Source of the DNA: Brevibacterium sp. S111 | Lineage (GTDB): Bacteria; Actinomycetota; Actinomycetes; Actinomycetales; Brevibacteriaceae | Assembly: GCF_004745075.1 (NCBI RefSeq) | Contig: NZ_RHFH01000009.1 | Span: forward strand, 1 to 64,000 | Reading direction: 5' to 3' | Length of the DNA: 64,000 nt | Shown here: positions 37,986 to 46,746 of the stretch, piece by piece | Layout of the letters: each line of letters opens with the position of its first letter | How positions within the stretch are numbered: position 1 is the first letter of the stretch | Notes under the pieces: generated by a model | Seen by the model: only the letters and a program-made list of their open reading frames with translations | Databases searched by the model: none | Told to the model about the DNA's origin: nothing | Program-made: the position numbers and the translations under genes

Positions 37986-39317
37986 ATGTCCATACCCACC
38001 ACAGGTGAGGAGCGTACACCCGCTGCTCGAACACGACCGACGAAGAAGTCCTCGGGCATGCAGAAGAAGGTGCTCGTCGGCGGCAGCATCGGCCAGTTCG
38101 TCGAGTTCTACGACTTCACGCTCTACGGTCTTTCGGCTGTCATCCTCTCCGAATACTTCTTCCCGCAGGGTGACCGCGTCACCGGACTGCTCGTCATCTT
38201 CGCGACTTTCGGCGTCGCCTTCGTCATGCGTCCGCTCGGCGGTCTGTTCTTCGGTGCGCTCGGCGACAAGGTCGGCCGGCGCAAGACCCTGACCATCACG
38301 ATCTTCCTCGTCGGTATCTGCACCGCCCTGATCGGCGTTCTGCCCGGCTTCGACCAGATCGGTTGGTTCGCTCCCATTCTGCTCATCCTCGCTCGTCTGG
38401 GCCAGGGTTTCTCTGCCGGCGGCGAATCCGTGGGCGGACCGTCTTTCGTCTACGAACACGCCCCTGTATCCAAGCGAGGCCTGTGGATCAACATCACTCT
38501 GGCCGCCACGGCGCTGCCTTCGGTCATGGCCGGCGGCCTTATTCTTCTGCTCTCGACCATGATGAGCGACGCCTCCTTCGACTCCTGGGGCTGGCGCCTG
38601 CCGTTCCTGCTCGCCCTGCCGCTGTCGGCAGTCGGGCTGTGGATCCGAGCGAAGACCGACGAATCCGAACTGTTCAAGAAGACGGCCGCCGAGCGACCCA
38701 AGGAATTCAGCCCGATCCGTGACTCCTTCCGCGAGAACTGGGTGGGCATGCTTCAGGTGTTCTTCGTCCTCGGCGTGACCGCACTCGGCTTCTATATGCT
38801 GTCCGCCTACTTCGTCACCTACATCCAGACCACAGGCGACCTCAGCCGAGAACAGTCGCTGCTGACGAATGCCATCGCCATGGCCAGCTACACGATCTTC
38901 CTGCCGATCGCCGGGGCCATCGGCGACCGGGTCGGCCGCAAGCCCATGCTCGTCGTCGGTTCGATCCTCCTCGCCGTGGTGTCCGTACCGGCCTTCGGTC
39001 TCGTGACCAGCGGACACATGGGCCTCGCGTTCCTCGGACAGACGATCTTCGTGCTCGCCCTGTGCTGCTACGGCGGAGGCTGCTACACGTTCTTCTGCGA
39101 GCGCTTTTCGACGAAGACGCGGTTCACCTCGGCGGCCATCAGCTACAACATCTCCTATGCCGTACTCGGCGGAACCGCCCCGTTCGTGGGCACCTGGCTC
39201 GTCGACATCACCGGCGTGAACACCGCGCCCGGCTTCTACATGGCCGCGTGCGCTGCTGTGTGCCTCGTGCTCATCGTCGTGACCCGCCTGCCCGAGACAC
39301 GAGGGCGGTTGGGATGA
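37986..39317 (+). CDS. MHS-family MFS transporter
   Basis: This 443-residue, 12-helix transporter has motif A as GALGDKVGRRK after helix 2 and IGDRVGRKP after helix 8, and an MHS-type first helix (IGQFVEFYDFTLYGL). The first ~25 residues are hydrophilic. It is the likely importer for the downstream M20 hydrolase and amidase, under the upstream LysR regulator. The same transporter/M20/LysR combination occurs at 1.7-6.6 kb. AAAGGAG precedes the ATG. The substrate is probably an N-substituted amino acid or carboxylic amide, by inference from neighbours. Confidence 0.9.
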   Translation: MSIPTTGEERTPAARTRPTKKSSGMQKKVLVGGSIGQFVEFYDFTLYGLSAVILSEYFFPQGDRVTGLLVIFATFGVAFVMRPLGGLFFGALGDKVGRRKTLTITIFLVGICTALIGVLPGFDQIGWFAPILLILARLGQGFSAGGESVGGPSFVYEHAPVSKRGLWINITLAATALPSVMAGGLILLLSTMMSDASFDSWGWRLPFLLALPLSAVGLWIRAKTDESELFKKTAAERPKEFSPIRDSFRENWVGMLQVFFVLGVTALGFYMLSAYFVTYIQTTGDLSREQSLLTNAIAMASYTIFLPIAGAIGDRVGRKPMLVVGSILLAVVSVPAFGLVTSGHMGLAFLGQTIFVLALCCYGGGCYTFFCERFSTKTRFTSAAISYNISYAVLGGTAPFVGTWLVDITGVNTAPGFYMAACAAVCLVLIVVTRLPETRGRLG

Positions 39318-39427
39318 GTGGGCGGCAAGCAGGTTGCACATCTTTGCTCATCGGAGCGGGGGCCCTCGCTGCATCCGAGCCGGTGCGTCGAGGCAGGTGC
39401 GCTGGGCCGTGAGGTTTCACCCGCCGC

Positions 39428-39493
39428 GCATCAGGTTTCGTGCACTCAGGCATCACGTTTCGTGCGCTCGGGCATCACGTTCCGTGCACGCCG
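39428..39493. repeat. Three 22-bp tandem repeats
   Basis: Units start at 39428, 39450 and 39472 and follow GCATCA(G/C)GTT(T/C)CGTGC, then four to seven variable bases. They lie in the 516-base gap between the MHS transporter and the M20 hydrolase. They are too short and without spacers, so not CRISPR. Confidence 0.75.
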
Positions 39494-39638
39494 ACCTACT
39501 TTTCGTACTGACGGTCAGTTCGCGTCATGATGAAATGAACGAAATCTGAATATGAACAGCAGGCACGACGCCTCACCTCGGGCCGCGCCCTGGCGGCGCT
39601 CGACTTCCGGGTCGCATGCTGTCGGCGCTCGGCATCCG

Positions 39639-39776
39639 GCCCACGTGCTGTCGGCGCTCGGCAGCCGGGCCTCACCCCAGCGGCGTTCGGCCCCCGCGCG
39701 GCCCACGGCCCACGTGCTGGCAACGCTCGGCAGCCGGGCCGCACCCCGGCGGCGTTCGGCCCCGCTACGCCCGCGG
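39639..39776. repeat. 69-bp direct duplication upstream of the M20 hydrolase
   Basis: Two tandem copies start at 39639 and 39708, both opening GCCCACGTGCTG and containing CTCGGCAGCCGGGCC and CGGCGTTCGGCCCC. The period of 69 is a multiple of three, so the region reads as an open frame joined to the hydrolase gene. That reading is Arg/Ala/Ser-rich and I consider it noncoding. This and the 22-bp repeats fill most of the 516-base gap. Confidence 0.75.
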
Positions 39777-39833
39777 CCCCCGGGCCCCCCGTACCCCACC
39801 GTCCACCTCTTCTCCCAGAGAAAGCGATCTGCA

Positions 39834-41264
39834 ATGAACCAACAGGCAGCCACCTCTTCCGACGCCGCCTTCCTCTCCGCCTTCCACCACGTCGCGACGA
39901 TCGGCGCCACGGACAACAGCGGCGTCGACCGGCAGGCGCTGACGCCTGAGGACAAACAGACGCGTGACTGGATGCGCGAATGGGCAGTGGCCCACGGCTT
40001 CGAGGTCCGCGTCGATGCGATCGGCAACATGTTCGCCTGTCTCCAGCTCGTCCCCGACGACGCCGCCGGGCAGAACGACGAAACCCTCGCCGAGGCGACT
40101 TCCCCCGCCACCACTGACACCACCCCCACCGGTACCCCACCCACCGGCACCAACCCCGCCAAAGCAACCCCCACCGACACCGCCCCCTACGTCCTCATCG
40201 GCTCCCATCTCGATTCGCAGCCGCTCGGCGGGCGTTTCGATGGCGCCTACGGTGTCATCGCCGGCCTCTTCGCGGCCCTGCGCGTGAAGGAGCAGTTCGC
40301 CGAATCCGGTCTCCAGCCCACGTTCAATCTCGCCGTCGTCAACTGGTTCAACGAGGAGGGCGGTCGCTTCGCCCCGTCCATCATGGGCAGCTCCGTCTAC
40401 GCCGGCCTCTTCGACCTCGACGAGATGCTCGCCGTCACCGACCTCGACGGCACCTCAGTCTCAGAGGCACTGACCGCCATCGGCTATGCCGGCACCGACA
40501 CCCCGCCCGAGGCGATCTCCTACGCCGAGATCCACATCGAACAGGGACGCATCTTGGAACGCGAGGCCACGGACATCGGCGTCGTCGAAGCCAGCTGGTA
40601 CACACAGAAACTCGACATCGATGTCCTCGGCGAACAGTCCCACACGGGAGCGACCGCCATGGCCGACCGGCACGACGCTCTCGTCGCCGCCGCGAAGGTC
40701 GTCCTCGCCGTCGCCGAAGTCGTCGACGAGTTCGAAGAAGAGGCCCTCGTGTCGTCGGTCGGCCAACACGTCGTCGAACCGAACTCGCCGATCGTCGTAC
40801 CGCGCCGTGTCCACATGGTCGCCGACCTCCGCTCCTCCGACCCGACCATCGTGCAGGCAGCCCGGGACTCACTGAAGAAGCAGATCGCCGAGATCGCCCG
40901 TGCCCACGACATCACCATCAATGTCGAGGACTTCGACATCCGCGACAAACGTCGATTCCCGACCGAAGGCGTCGAACTCGCCGAGAAGGCCGTGGCCAAC
41001 GAGGGCCTGAGCATCCGCCGCCTCGAAACCATGGCCGGCCACGACTCCGTGGCGATGAACCACCGCGTGCCCGCAGTGATGATGTTCGTGCCCAGTGTCG
41101 CCGGCGTCTCCCACTGCGAACGTGAGTTCACCACCGACGACGACATGCTCCGCGGTGTCCGCGTGCTCGCCTCCGTGGCCGGTGAGCTCGTCCACGGCGA
41201 ACTCGCCGAGGTCTGCGACGGTGCCGTTTGGGTCGGATCCTCCGTCGCCGAGGTGCGCGCATGA
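39834..41264 (+). CDS. M20-family Zn hydrolase (N-carbamoyl-amino-acid hydrolase / allantoate amidohydrolase type)
   Basis: This gene gives 476 residues from the ATG of MNQQAATSSD. Metal ligands are in GSHLDSQ (His125) and GGRFDGAYGV (Asp136), the Glu pair in NEEGGRF, and His in EIHIEQG. The dimerisation-lid features fit the hydantoinase/carbamoylase branch. A Thr/Pro/Ala-rich insert at about 82-117 (TTDTTPTGTPPTGTNP) separates the first strands from the metal site and is absent from typical members. It overlaps the amidase start by 4 bases (ATGA), so the two are coupled. It would hydrolyse an N-carbamoyl or ureido compound to an amino acid. Confidence 0.9.
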   Translation: MNQQAATSSDAAFLSAFHHVATIGATDNSGVDRQALTPEDKQTRDWMREWAVAHGFEVRVDAIGNMFACLQLVPDDAAGQNDETLAEATSPATTDTTPTGTPPTGTNPAKATPTDTAPYVLIGSHLDSQPLGGRFDGAYGVIAGLFAALRVKEQFAESGLQPTFNLAVVNWFNEEGGRFAPSIMGSSVYAGLFDLDEMLAVTDLDGTSVSEALTAIGYAGTDTPPEAISYAEIHIEQGRILEREATDIGVVEASWYTQKLDIDVLGEQSHTGATAMADRHDALVAAAKVVLAVAEVVDEFEEEALVSSVGQHVVEPNSPIVVPRRVHMVADLRSSDPTIVQAARDSLKKQIAEIARAHDITINVEDFDIRDKRRFPTEGVELAEKAVANEGLSIRRLETMAGHDSVAMNHRVPAVMMFVPSVAGVSHCEREFTTDDDMLRGVRVLASVAGELVHGELAEVCDGAVWVGSSVAEVRA

Positions 41265-42913
41265 CCCGCGACGAGATCCGCACAGATTCGGCGATGCCCA
41301 CCTCGACGTCGCCCGCCTCCACCGCGCCCTGGGCGCTCACCGCCGCCGAGGCGCTCGACCGGTTCCGCACGAAGCAGCTCTCCCCGGTCGAGTACCTCGA
41401 ATCCCTCATCGGCCGCATCACCGCGGAAGATGAGCGCATCAATGCGGTCACCGAAGTCGTCGAGGAGGCGGTCACCTCGGCGCGGGAGGCCGAGGCGTTC
41501 TATGCGAACGCCACGGCAGACGAACTCGCCGAGGCGGCCGCCGACCGTCCCCTGCTCGGACTGCCCGTGATCGCCAAGGAGAAGCACGCCCTGGCCGGGC
41601 GCGGCCTGACCCAGGGGCTCCTCCATGAACGCGAGACCATCGCCGAGGCGGACGCCGCGATCATCCGTCGCATCCGTCGAGCCGGCGGATACGTCCATGC
41701 CCGCGCGACCTCCCCGGAGTTCAGCTGCGCAACGATCACGCACTCACCGATGTGGGGTGTCACCCGCAACCCGTGGAACCCGGACCTCTCACCCGGCGGG
41801 TCCTCGGGCGGATCGGGTGCCGCGCTCGCCGCCGGGTTCGCGCCCCTGGCCACCGCCTCCGACATCGCCGGATCGACGAGGCTGCCGGCCGCCTTCACCG
41901 GCACCGTCGGGTTCAAGGCCCCGTACGGTCGGGTCCCCGGTGCCCAGCCTCTGGCTGCCGACTGGTACCGCGGGGACGGGCCGATGGCGCGCACCGTCGC
42001 GGACACCGCCCTGCTGGCTCGGGTCATGGTCGGTCTCGACGCGAGCGATCACGCGACGATCGATTCAACCGGATTCCTCGCCGACTTCGACCCCGCCGAG
42101 GCGGCCGATCGACTCCGCGGACGCAGGGTCGCGCTGTGTGTGCGTTTGGGGGACTTCCCCGTCGGGAAGGACATTGAGGCGAATACCCGCGCGGTCGCCT
42201 CGGCGCTGGAGTCCGCAGGCGCCGTCGTCGAGGAGATCGAACTGCCGTGGACGTCTGAGCGGATCTTCGAGACCGCGTTCACGCACTTCGGGAACTTGCT
42301 GGCGCCGGCCATGCGCGCGGCGACCCGCGGCCACGAGGACACCCTGGCCGACTACACGCTGCGGTTCATGGCCGACGCCGAGGCGGTCGCGGCGCGTCGC
42401 ACTCAGTATGAGGGGCTGGCGATGGAAGCGCAGATCCAGGCGGAACTGGCCTCCGCGATGGACGGATTCGATGTGCTGCTGGCTCCCACCTCGGCGGTGG
42501 CGGGATTGGCGGCCGACGGCAGCTACCTCGACGGGATCACGATCGGCGCGGACGGCGTCGGCCGGGAGGCCGCGGGGTCAGGTGAGAGCGCAACCGCCGG
42601 GAACGGTGGGGCGGCCGGTTTCGCCGGGAGCGGTGGGGCAGCCGGGAACGGAAGCGCCGCCGAAAGCGGCGGGAACGGTGGGAGGACGACGGGCGACGGT
42701 GTGCGCCTCGATCATTACTGGCAGGCGCACATGACGATGCCATTCAACATCTGCAACCGGGTGCCGATCGTAGGCGTGCCCTCGGGCATGGCCGGCTGCG
42801 GCATCCCGACCGGCGTCCAGGTCATCGCCCACCCTTTCGACGACACCCGCGCCTTCGAGGTCGCCGCCGCGATCGAACAGCTGATGCCGTGGACGGGTCT
42901 GGCGCCGGAGTGA
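41261..42913 (+). CDS. Amidase-signature family hydrolase
   Basis: This 550-residue protein has the Ser-cisSer-Lys triad: Lys in VIAKEKHAL (about 107), and the two serines in SPGGSSGGSGAALAAG and SDIAGSTRLPA (about 181-210). It hydrolyses carboxylic amides in the cytosol. A Gly/Ala/Ser-rich low-complexity insert at about 436-480 (GNGGAAG-type repeats) interrupts the C-terminal part, where relatives have a short loop. Its ATG overlaps the M20 hydrolase stop, so both act in one pathway under the upstream LysR regulator. The substrate is unknown. Confidence 0.9.
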   Translation: MTRDEIRTDSAMPTSTSPASTAPWALTAAEALDRFRTKQLSPVEYLESLIGRITAEDERINAVTEVVEEAVTSAREAEAFYANATADELAEAAADRPLLGLPVIAKEKHALAGRGLTQGLLHERETIAEADAAIIRRIRRAGGYVHARATSPEFSCATITHSPMWGVTRNPWNPDLSPGGSSGGSGAALAAGFAPLATASDIAGSTRLPAAFTGTVGFKAPYGRVPGAQPLAADWYRGDGPMARTVADTALLARVMVGLDASDHATIDSTGFLADFDPAEAADRLRGRRVALCVRLGDFPVGKDIEANTRAVASALESAGAVVEEIELPWTSERIFETAFTHFGNLLAPAMRAATRGHEDTLADYTLRFMADAEAVAARRTQYEGLAMEAQIQAELASAMDGFDVLLAPTSAVAGLAADGSYLDGITIGADGVGREAAGSGESATAGNGGAAGFAGSGGAAGNGSAAESGGNGGRTTGDGVRLDHYWQAHMTMPFNICNRVPIVGVPSGMAGCGIPTGVQVIAHPFDDTRAFEVAAAIEQLMPWTGLAPE

Positions 42914-43033
42914 CGGTGCGCGGCTGAGCTGGTGGCAGGGATCGTCAGCCTGGTCATCGTGTATGGCTTCGACCCGTTGGGGTCCGGTGCGGTGGTCGGT
43001 GATGTGAGCTCGGCGAACGTGATGTGAATGTCG

Positions 43034-43096
43034 CCGAGGCGGCCCACCCCGGTGGGATGGACCGCCTCGGTGGGTGAGCCCATCCCCGGAGGGATG
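43034..43096. terminator. Two hairpins between convergent amidase and lipase genes
   Basis: CCGAGGCGG (43034-43042) pairs with CCGCCTCGG (43062-43070), with an inner CCCACC/GGTGGG pairing. A second stem, CATCCC-CGGA-GGGATG, follows at 43081-43096. Both sit between two converging genes, so they probably end both transcripts. Confidence 0.6.
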
Positions 43097-43119
43097 AGCC
43101 GCCTCGGCGAGGTGGGAGG

Positions 43120-44562
43120 TCACAGCCTCCAGCAGCTGTCGAGGGGAGCCTTGCCCGCGAACGTGCGACTGGTGAAAGTTTCGACCCGGGGCAGCGAGGC
43201 GATGTAGCCGCCGACGTGTGTGGGGCCGAGATTGTCCTCGAACGCCACCTTGTGACCGGCGCGGCACCAGGTCGAGGCGAGCTCCTTGCCCTGTTCGAAC
43301 GGGATGACGTCATCGAGGCGGCTGTGGTTGACCAGCAGCGGGACATCGGGCACGGGGGCCTTGCCCAAGCGCTGCCTGTCGGCAATGTCCATGAATTTCT
43401 CCTCGACGATCTCCTGGAGGGACCTGCCGTCCTTCGTCAGCGACTTCGAATCCGTGAACGCCGTCGAGAGCAGCGCCTCGACGGTGCACTGATTCGATGT
43501 TTCGGCGACCGTCTCCTGTCCCTTCTCGTTGAGGAATTCAGACAGATCGATGTCGGCCTGCGCGGCGAACGTGTCGACTCCGTACAGCGCGAATGCCGTA
43601 TAGACGCTCGAGAGGCCGGACACGGTCTTGTACAGGTCCGTCGGAACTGCGCCCGCCGAGGCGGAGGCGACGTTGAGTTCGGGTGCCCATTCCTTCTGGA
43701 GTTCCAGGGCAGCAGTCGTGGCGTGACCGCCCTGCGAGTAGCCGCGCAGCTGCAGCTGGGTCTTCTCATCGATCTCGCTGCCCTCGACCTGCTGGACGGC
43801 GCGCGCCGCATCGAGGACCGAGCGACCCTCCTCGGTGCGGTTGAGGTAGTGATGGGTGCCTTCCGTGCCGAGCCCCAGATAGTCGACGACGATGACGGGA
43901 TGCTTCGCGGCCAGGGCCGAGGCGACGGAGATGCCCTCGTATTCGGTGCCCATGCCCATCTGTCGGCTGGGGGCGCACTTGTCGGCGATGCCCTGAGTGC
44001 CCGGGGAGATGACGACGGCATCGTCTGCGGGGCCGCTCGCGCCCTTCGGCGTGAGCAGGGTGGCGGTGGCGGCTCGCGCAGTGCCCTGCTCGTCGGTGGT
44101 CTTGTACATGAACGTCGTCGTCTTCGCGCTGTGCTTGATGAGTTTGACGGGGTCGAGGTAGAAGTCCGATTCGGCCTGCTTGACCACGGCGCCGTCTTCG
44201 TCCGGCAGCTCGTCCGGCGTTTCGTAGAAGTCCTCGGGGACGCCATTCGCGGGGAGATCCTCCAGCGCCGCGGCGTATTCGACGTCGGCGGTGGTGAGCG
44301 CGTCGGACTTGTCGACGGCGGCCTTGGCCTGCTGGACGCTGACGCCTTGGGGCACGTTGCTCCGGTTCAGCGAATCGGAGTCCTCGGCCTGTCGGTCTTC
44401 GACGAGGTCCTTGGCCTCCTGCTCCGTCTGCGGTGCGAGTGATTCTGCGCTGGCGGGTGCTGCTGCAGTGCCCAGGGTCAGTGCCAGACCGGTGACTGCT
44501 GCGGTGCTCAGGACGGCGAAGCGCCGTGAGTGGGTGAGCGTTCTGTGACGAGACGTGCTCAT
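43120..44562 (-). CDS. Secretory lipase (LIP family)
   Basis: This gene gives 480 residues from the ATG of MSTSRHRTLTHSRRF (after AGAGGA); upstream in-frame codons are unsupported. A Sec signal peptide ends near ASA at about 39. The alpha/beta-hydrolase nucleophile is Ser273 in GYSQGGH. The acid is probably in NHSRLDDVIP (about 414) and the His in GPTHVGGY (about 453). This matches the family of secreted fungal and actinobacterial lipases acting on triglycerides or esters outside the cell. It is a single gene. The 218 bases before the next hairpin contain its promoter region. Confidence 0.92.
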   Translation of the reverse strand: MSTSRHRTLTHSRRFAVLSTAAVTGLALTLGTAAAPASAESLAPQTEQEAKDLVEDRQAEDSDSLNRSNVPQGVSVQQAKAAVDKSDALTTADVEYAAALEDLPANGVPEDFYETPDELPDEDGAVVKQAESDFYLDPVKLIKHSAKTTTFMYKTTDEQGTARAATATLLTPKGASGPADDAVVISPGTQGIADKCAPSRQMGMGTEYEGISVASALAAKHPVIVVDYLGLGTEGTHHYLNRTEEGRSVLDAARAVQQVEGSEIDEKTQLQLRGYSQGGHATTAALELQKEWAPELNVASASAGAVPTDLYKTVSGLSSVYTAFALYGVDTFAAQADIDLSEFLNEKGQETVAETSNQCTVEALLSTAFTDSKSLTKDGRSLQEIVEEKFMDIADRQRLGKAPVPDVPLLVNHSRLDDVIPFEQGKELASTWCRAGHKVAFEDNLGPTHVGGYIASLPRVETFTSRTFAGKAPLDSCWRL

Positions 44563-44780
44563 ACGTGTAGTCCTCTTCTGTCGTTTCTCTCGGCATTGAG
44601 CGTGCGCGGACAGTGGTCGCGTCACTGACCGCAGCAACGAGGGTGACGTCGGCGCGGTCGTCAGTAGTGCGGGGCCCGCATGGTGACGGACATCACGATC
44701 CTACTCGATAGTAGAACTTACCAGTAACTTACGGATTCGAGCACTGTTGCCGCGCGTGTGGAGGATCTCGGGTGGTGAGT

Positions 44781-44821
44781 GTGAAGGCCGGGAGTGCGGA
44801 GATCGCGTTCCCGGCCTTCAC
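44781..44821. terminator. 13-bp stem-loop after the NCS1 permease gene
   Basis: GTGAAGGCCGGGA (44781-44793) pairs exactly with TCCCGGCCTTCAC (44809-44821) over a 15-base loop, downstream of the leftward permease stop. It is a probable terminator. The gap from 44563 to 44900 holds only the lipase promoter region, this stem and the short repeats that follow. Confidence 0.6.
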
Positions 44822-44823
44822 GC

Positions 44824-44890
44824 CGCTTGGCTAGGGGCCCCGCTTGACCTGGGGCTGCTTGACCCCGGGGCCGCTTGGCCCGGGACCGGG
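44824..44890. repeat. Degenerate ~16-bp repeats next to the permease stop
   Basis: CGCTTG or TGCTTG recurs at 44824, 44841, 44856 and 44872, each followed by G/C-rich ACC-GGGGC sequence. It is a short imperfect tandem array beside the terminator. Confidence 0.5.
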
Positions 44891-44900
44891 GCCCAAGTCC

Positions 44901-46337
44901 TCAGCTGAGCCTCGCCTCGGCCCCCTCGACCTCCGGGTAGATCGTCTCCTCGGGTGCGACTCCGTGGTTGCGGATGAGGACGTAGTAGAGCACGAAAGTC
45001 ACCACGATGCCCACGAGCCAGGAGATGTCCGCACCGCCGAGCTTGGCGACGAGTGGGCCGGTGTAGAAGGACTGGGCGAGGAATGGAATCTGAATGAGCA
45101 CGCCGACGCCGTAGGCCAGCAGTGCGCGCCAGTTCCATTCTCCGTAGCGGCCGCGGCGGTCGTAGAACGCCGGGATGTCGAAGCGGTCCTTCGAGATGAG
45201 GTAGTAGTCGGTGAGGTTGATGATGCTCCAGGGGGTGAAGACCATGAGCAGCGTGAGGACGAAGTTCTTGAAGTTCGCGAGGAAGTCCGCCGAGGCGAGC
45301 AGTGCCACGAGCACGGTGAGGGTGACGATGCCGACGACGAAGACCGCGCGGGTCCAGCGGCGGATTGTCGCCCGGTTGCCGAAGGAGGTGAGGATCGTCA
45401 GCGTGCACATGAACGCGCCGTAGGCGTTGAGCGTATTGACCGTGAGCTTGCCCAGCAGGATGACGATGAAGATGAGGAGTGCGAACACCCCTCCGCCGAC
45501 GATGTCGCCGACGTAGGCGACCTGGTTCTCGACGAACAGGTTGCCGGATTCCGTCATGGCGGCGGCTCCGATGAGCGCACCCAGGGTCATCGACCACTGC
45601 GAACCGATGACCGATCCGCCGAAGGTGAACCAGAAGGTCTTCGAAGCTGGGGTCGATCGTGGCAGGTATCGCGAATAGTCGGCGACATAGGGGCCGTAGG
45701 TCAGCTGCCAGCCGACGGACAGGGCGATTGCGGAGAGGAAGGCGGGGAAGGCGAACGACGAGCCCGAGATCAGACCGGGGACGTCGACCTGTGTGAGCAC
45801 GCAGTAGGTGATGAACAGGAACCCGAGTAGGCCCGTCACCGAGGAGATCCGACCGAGCACGTGGATGTACTTATACCCCAGCAGGGCCACCAGGGCGGTG
45901 AGCGCACCGAAGATGACGATGCCGACCCATGGGGTCTGGACTCCGATGATGAGGTTGACGGCCTGGCCGGACAGGACCGCACCGGTCGAGGCGAAGCCGA
46001 TGTACATGAGCACGACGAGCACGAGCGGGATGATCGCGCCGATGATGCCGAACTGAGCACGCGAGGAGATCATCTGCGGCAGGCCGAGCTGCGGTCCCTG
46101 CGCGGAGTGCAGTGCCATGACGATTCCGCCGATGATGTTGCCGATGAGCAGACCGATGATGGCCCACAGTGCATCGGCGCCGAAGACGACGGCCAGGGCC
46201 CCGTCGACGATCGCGGTGATCTGAGTGTTGGCGCCGAACCACAGGGTGAACTGGGAACGTGGCGTTCCGTGACGCTCAGCGTCAGGCACCATCTCGATGG
46301 ACCGTTTCTCGATCCCCGAATTCGACGTACCGGCCAT
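44901..46337 (-). CDS. NCS1-family permease (purine/cytosine/allantoin type)
   Basis: This 478-residue protein has about 12 helices and an NCS1 N-terminal pattern (RSIEMVPDAERHGTPRSQFTLWFGANTQI). Family members import nucleobases, hydantoins, allantoin or vitamins with H+ or Na+. An 18-bp palindrome 79 bases before its start matches those before hutU and hutI. This ties it to histidine or urocanate catabolism; urocanate or a related imidazole is a possible cargo by inference. The permease reads away from the thiolase, separated by 575 bases filled by the operator and tandem repeats. Confidence 0.92.
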   Translation of the reverse strand: MAGTSNSGIEKRSIEMVPDAERHGTPRSQFTLWFGANTQITAIVDGALAVVFGADALWAIIGLLIGNIIGGIVMALHSAQGPQLGLPQMISSRAQFGIIGAIIPLVLVVLMYIGFASTGAVLSGQAVNLIIGVQTPWVGIVIFGALTALVALLGYKYIHVLGRISSVTGLLGFLFITYCVLTQVDVPGLISGSSFAFPAFLSAIALSVGWQLTYGPYVADYSRYLPRSTPASKTFWFTFGGSVIGSQWSMTLGALIGAAAMTESGNLFVENQVAYVGDIVGGGVFALLIFIVILLGKLTVNTLNAYGAFMCTLTILTSFGNRATIRRWTRAVFVVGIVTLTVLVALLASADFLANFKNFVLTLLMVFTPWSIINLTDYYLISKDRFDIPAFYDRRGRYGEWNWRALLAYGVGVLIQIPFLAQSFYTGPLVAKLGGADISWLVGIVVTFVLYYVLIRNHGVAPEETIYPEVEGAEARLS

Positions 46338-46415
46338 GAGTTTCTCCTTTGAAAGATGAACAGAAACAGTGTGGCACCCAGGTGCGCGGTGCTACGAGGC
46401 CCGATTCACGCTTTC

Positions 46416-46433
46416 TGTCCGATATTTCGGAAA
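46416..46433. promoter_or_regulatory. hut-type operator upstream of the NCS1 permease
   Basis: TGTCCGATATTTCGGAAA here is, on the permease strand, TTTCCGA-AATA-TCGGACA. It shares the core TCCGA-AATA-TCGGA with the site before hutU, and differs at one core base from that before hutI. It lies 79-96 bases before the permease ATG, almost the same distance as the hutI site has from its start. Confidence 0.7.
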
Positions 46434-46455
46434 CACTCCGGCCGGCCGTCGAGGC

Positions 46456-46620
46456 AGACTCTGGCTGGCAAGCGGGGCGGAACCTGGCGGGCCGGCGGGG
46501 CAGAACCCGGCCGGCGGGCGAGGCAGACTCTGGCCGGCCGGCGGGGCAGAGTCTTCCTCGCCCGCCGTCGAGGCGGGCTCCGGCCAGCTGACAAGGCAGG
46601 CTCTGGCTGGCCGATGAGTC
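46456..46620. repeat. 23-bp tandem repeat array (7 units)
   Basis: Contiguous units begin at 46456, 46479, 46502, 46525, 46548 (27 bases long), 46575 and 46598. Most read AG(A/G)(C/A)(T/C)C(T/C)GGC(C/T)GGC..., ending in GGGGC or GAGGC. A partial unit precedes the array. It adjoins the hut-type operator and sits between divergent genes. It codes for nothing I can support. Confidence 0.85.
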
Positions 46621-46746
46621 AGACGACGGCTCTGCGGTGCTCTGTCAGTCCGGTCCGCCGGAGCGGACTGCCGGCGCGTGTCGCGCCGAGGCAGGTTCCA
46701 GACGATTCATCCGGAAATTCGTCACCCGCGTCAAGGTGTTGCCTGC

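Noticed and set aside
37839-39341. 500-codon open frame antisense to the second MHS transporter
   Set aside because: The plus strand holds a full MFS protein with ribosome binding site. The antisense reading is Glu/Asp/Arg-rich without hydrophobic core.
39552-39833. Upstream extension of the M20 hydrolase through the repeats
   Set aside because: The extra 94 residues are Arg/Ala/Ser/Pro-rich, made of 69-bp direct repeats. The enzyme fold and an AGAGAAAG site fit the start at 39834.
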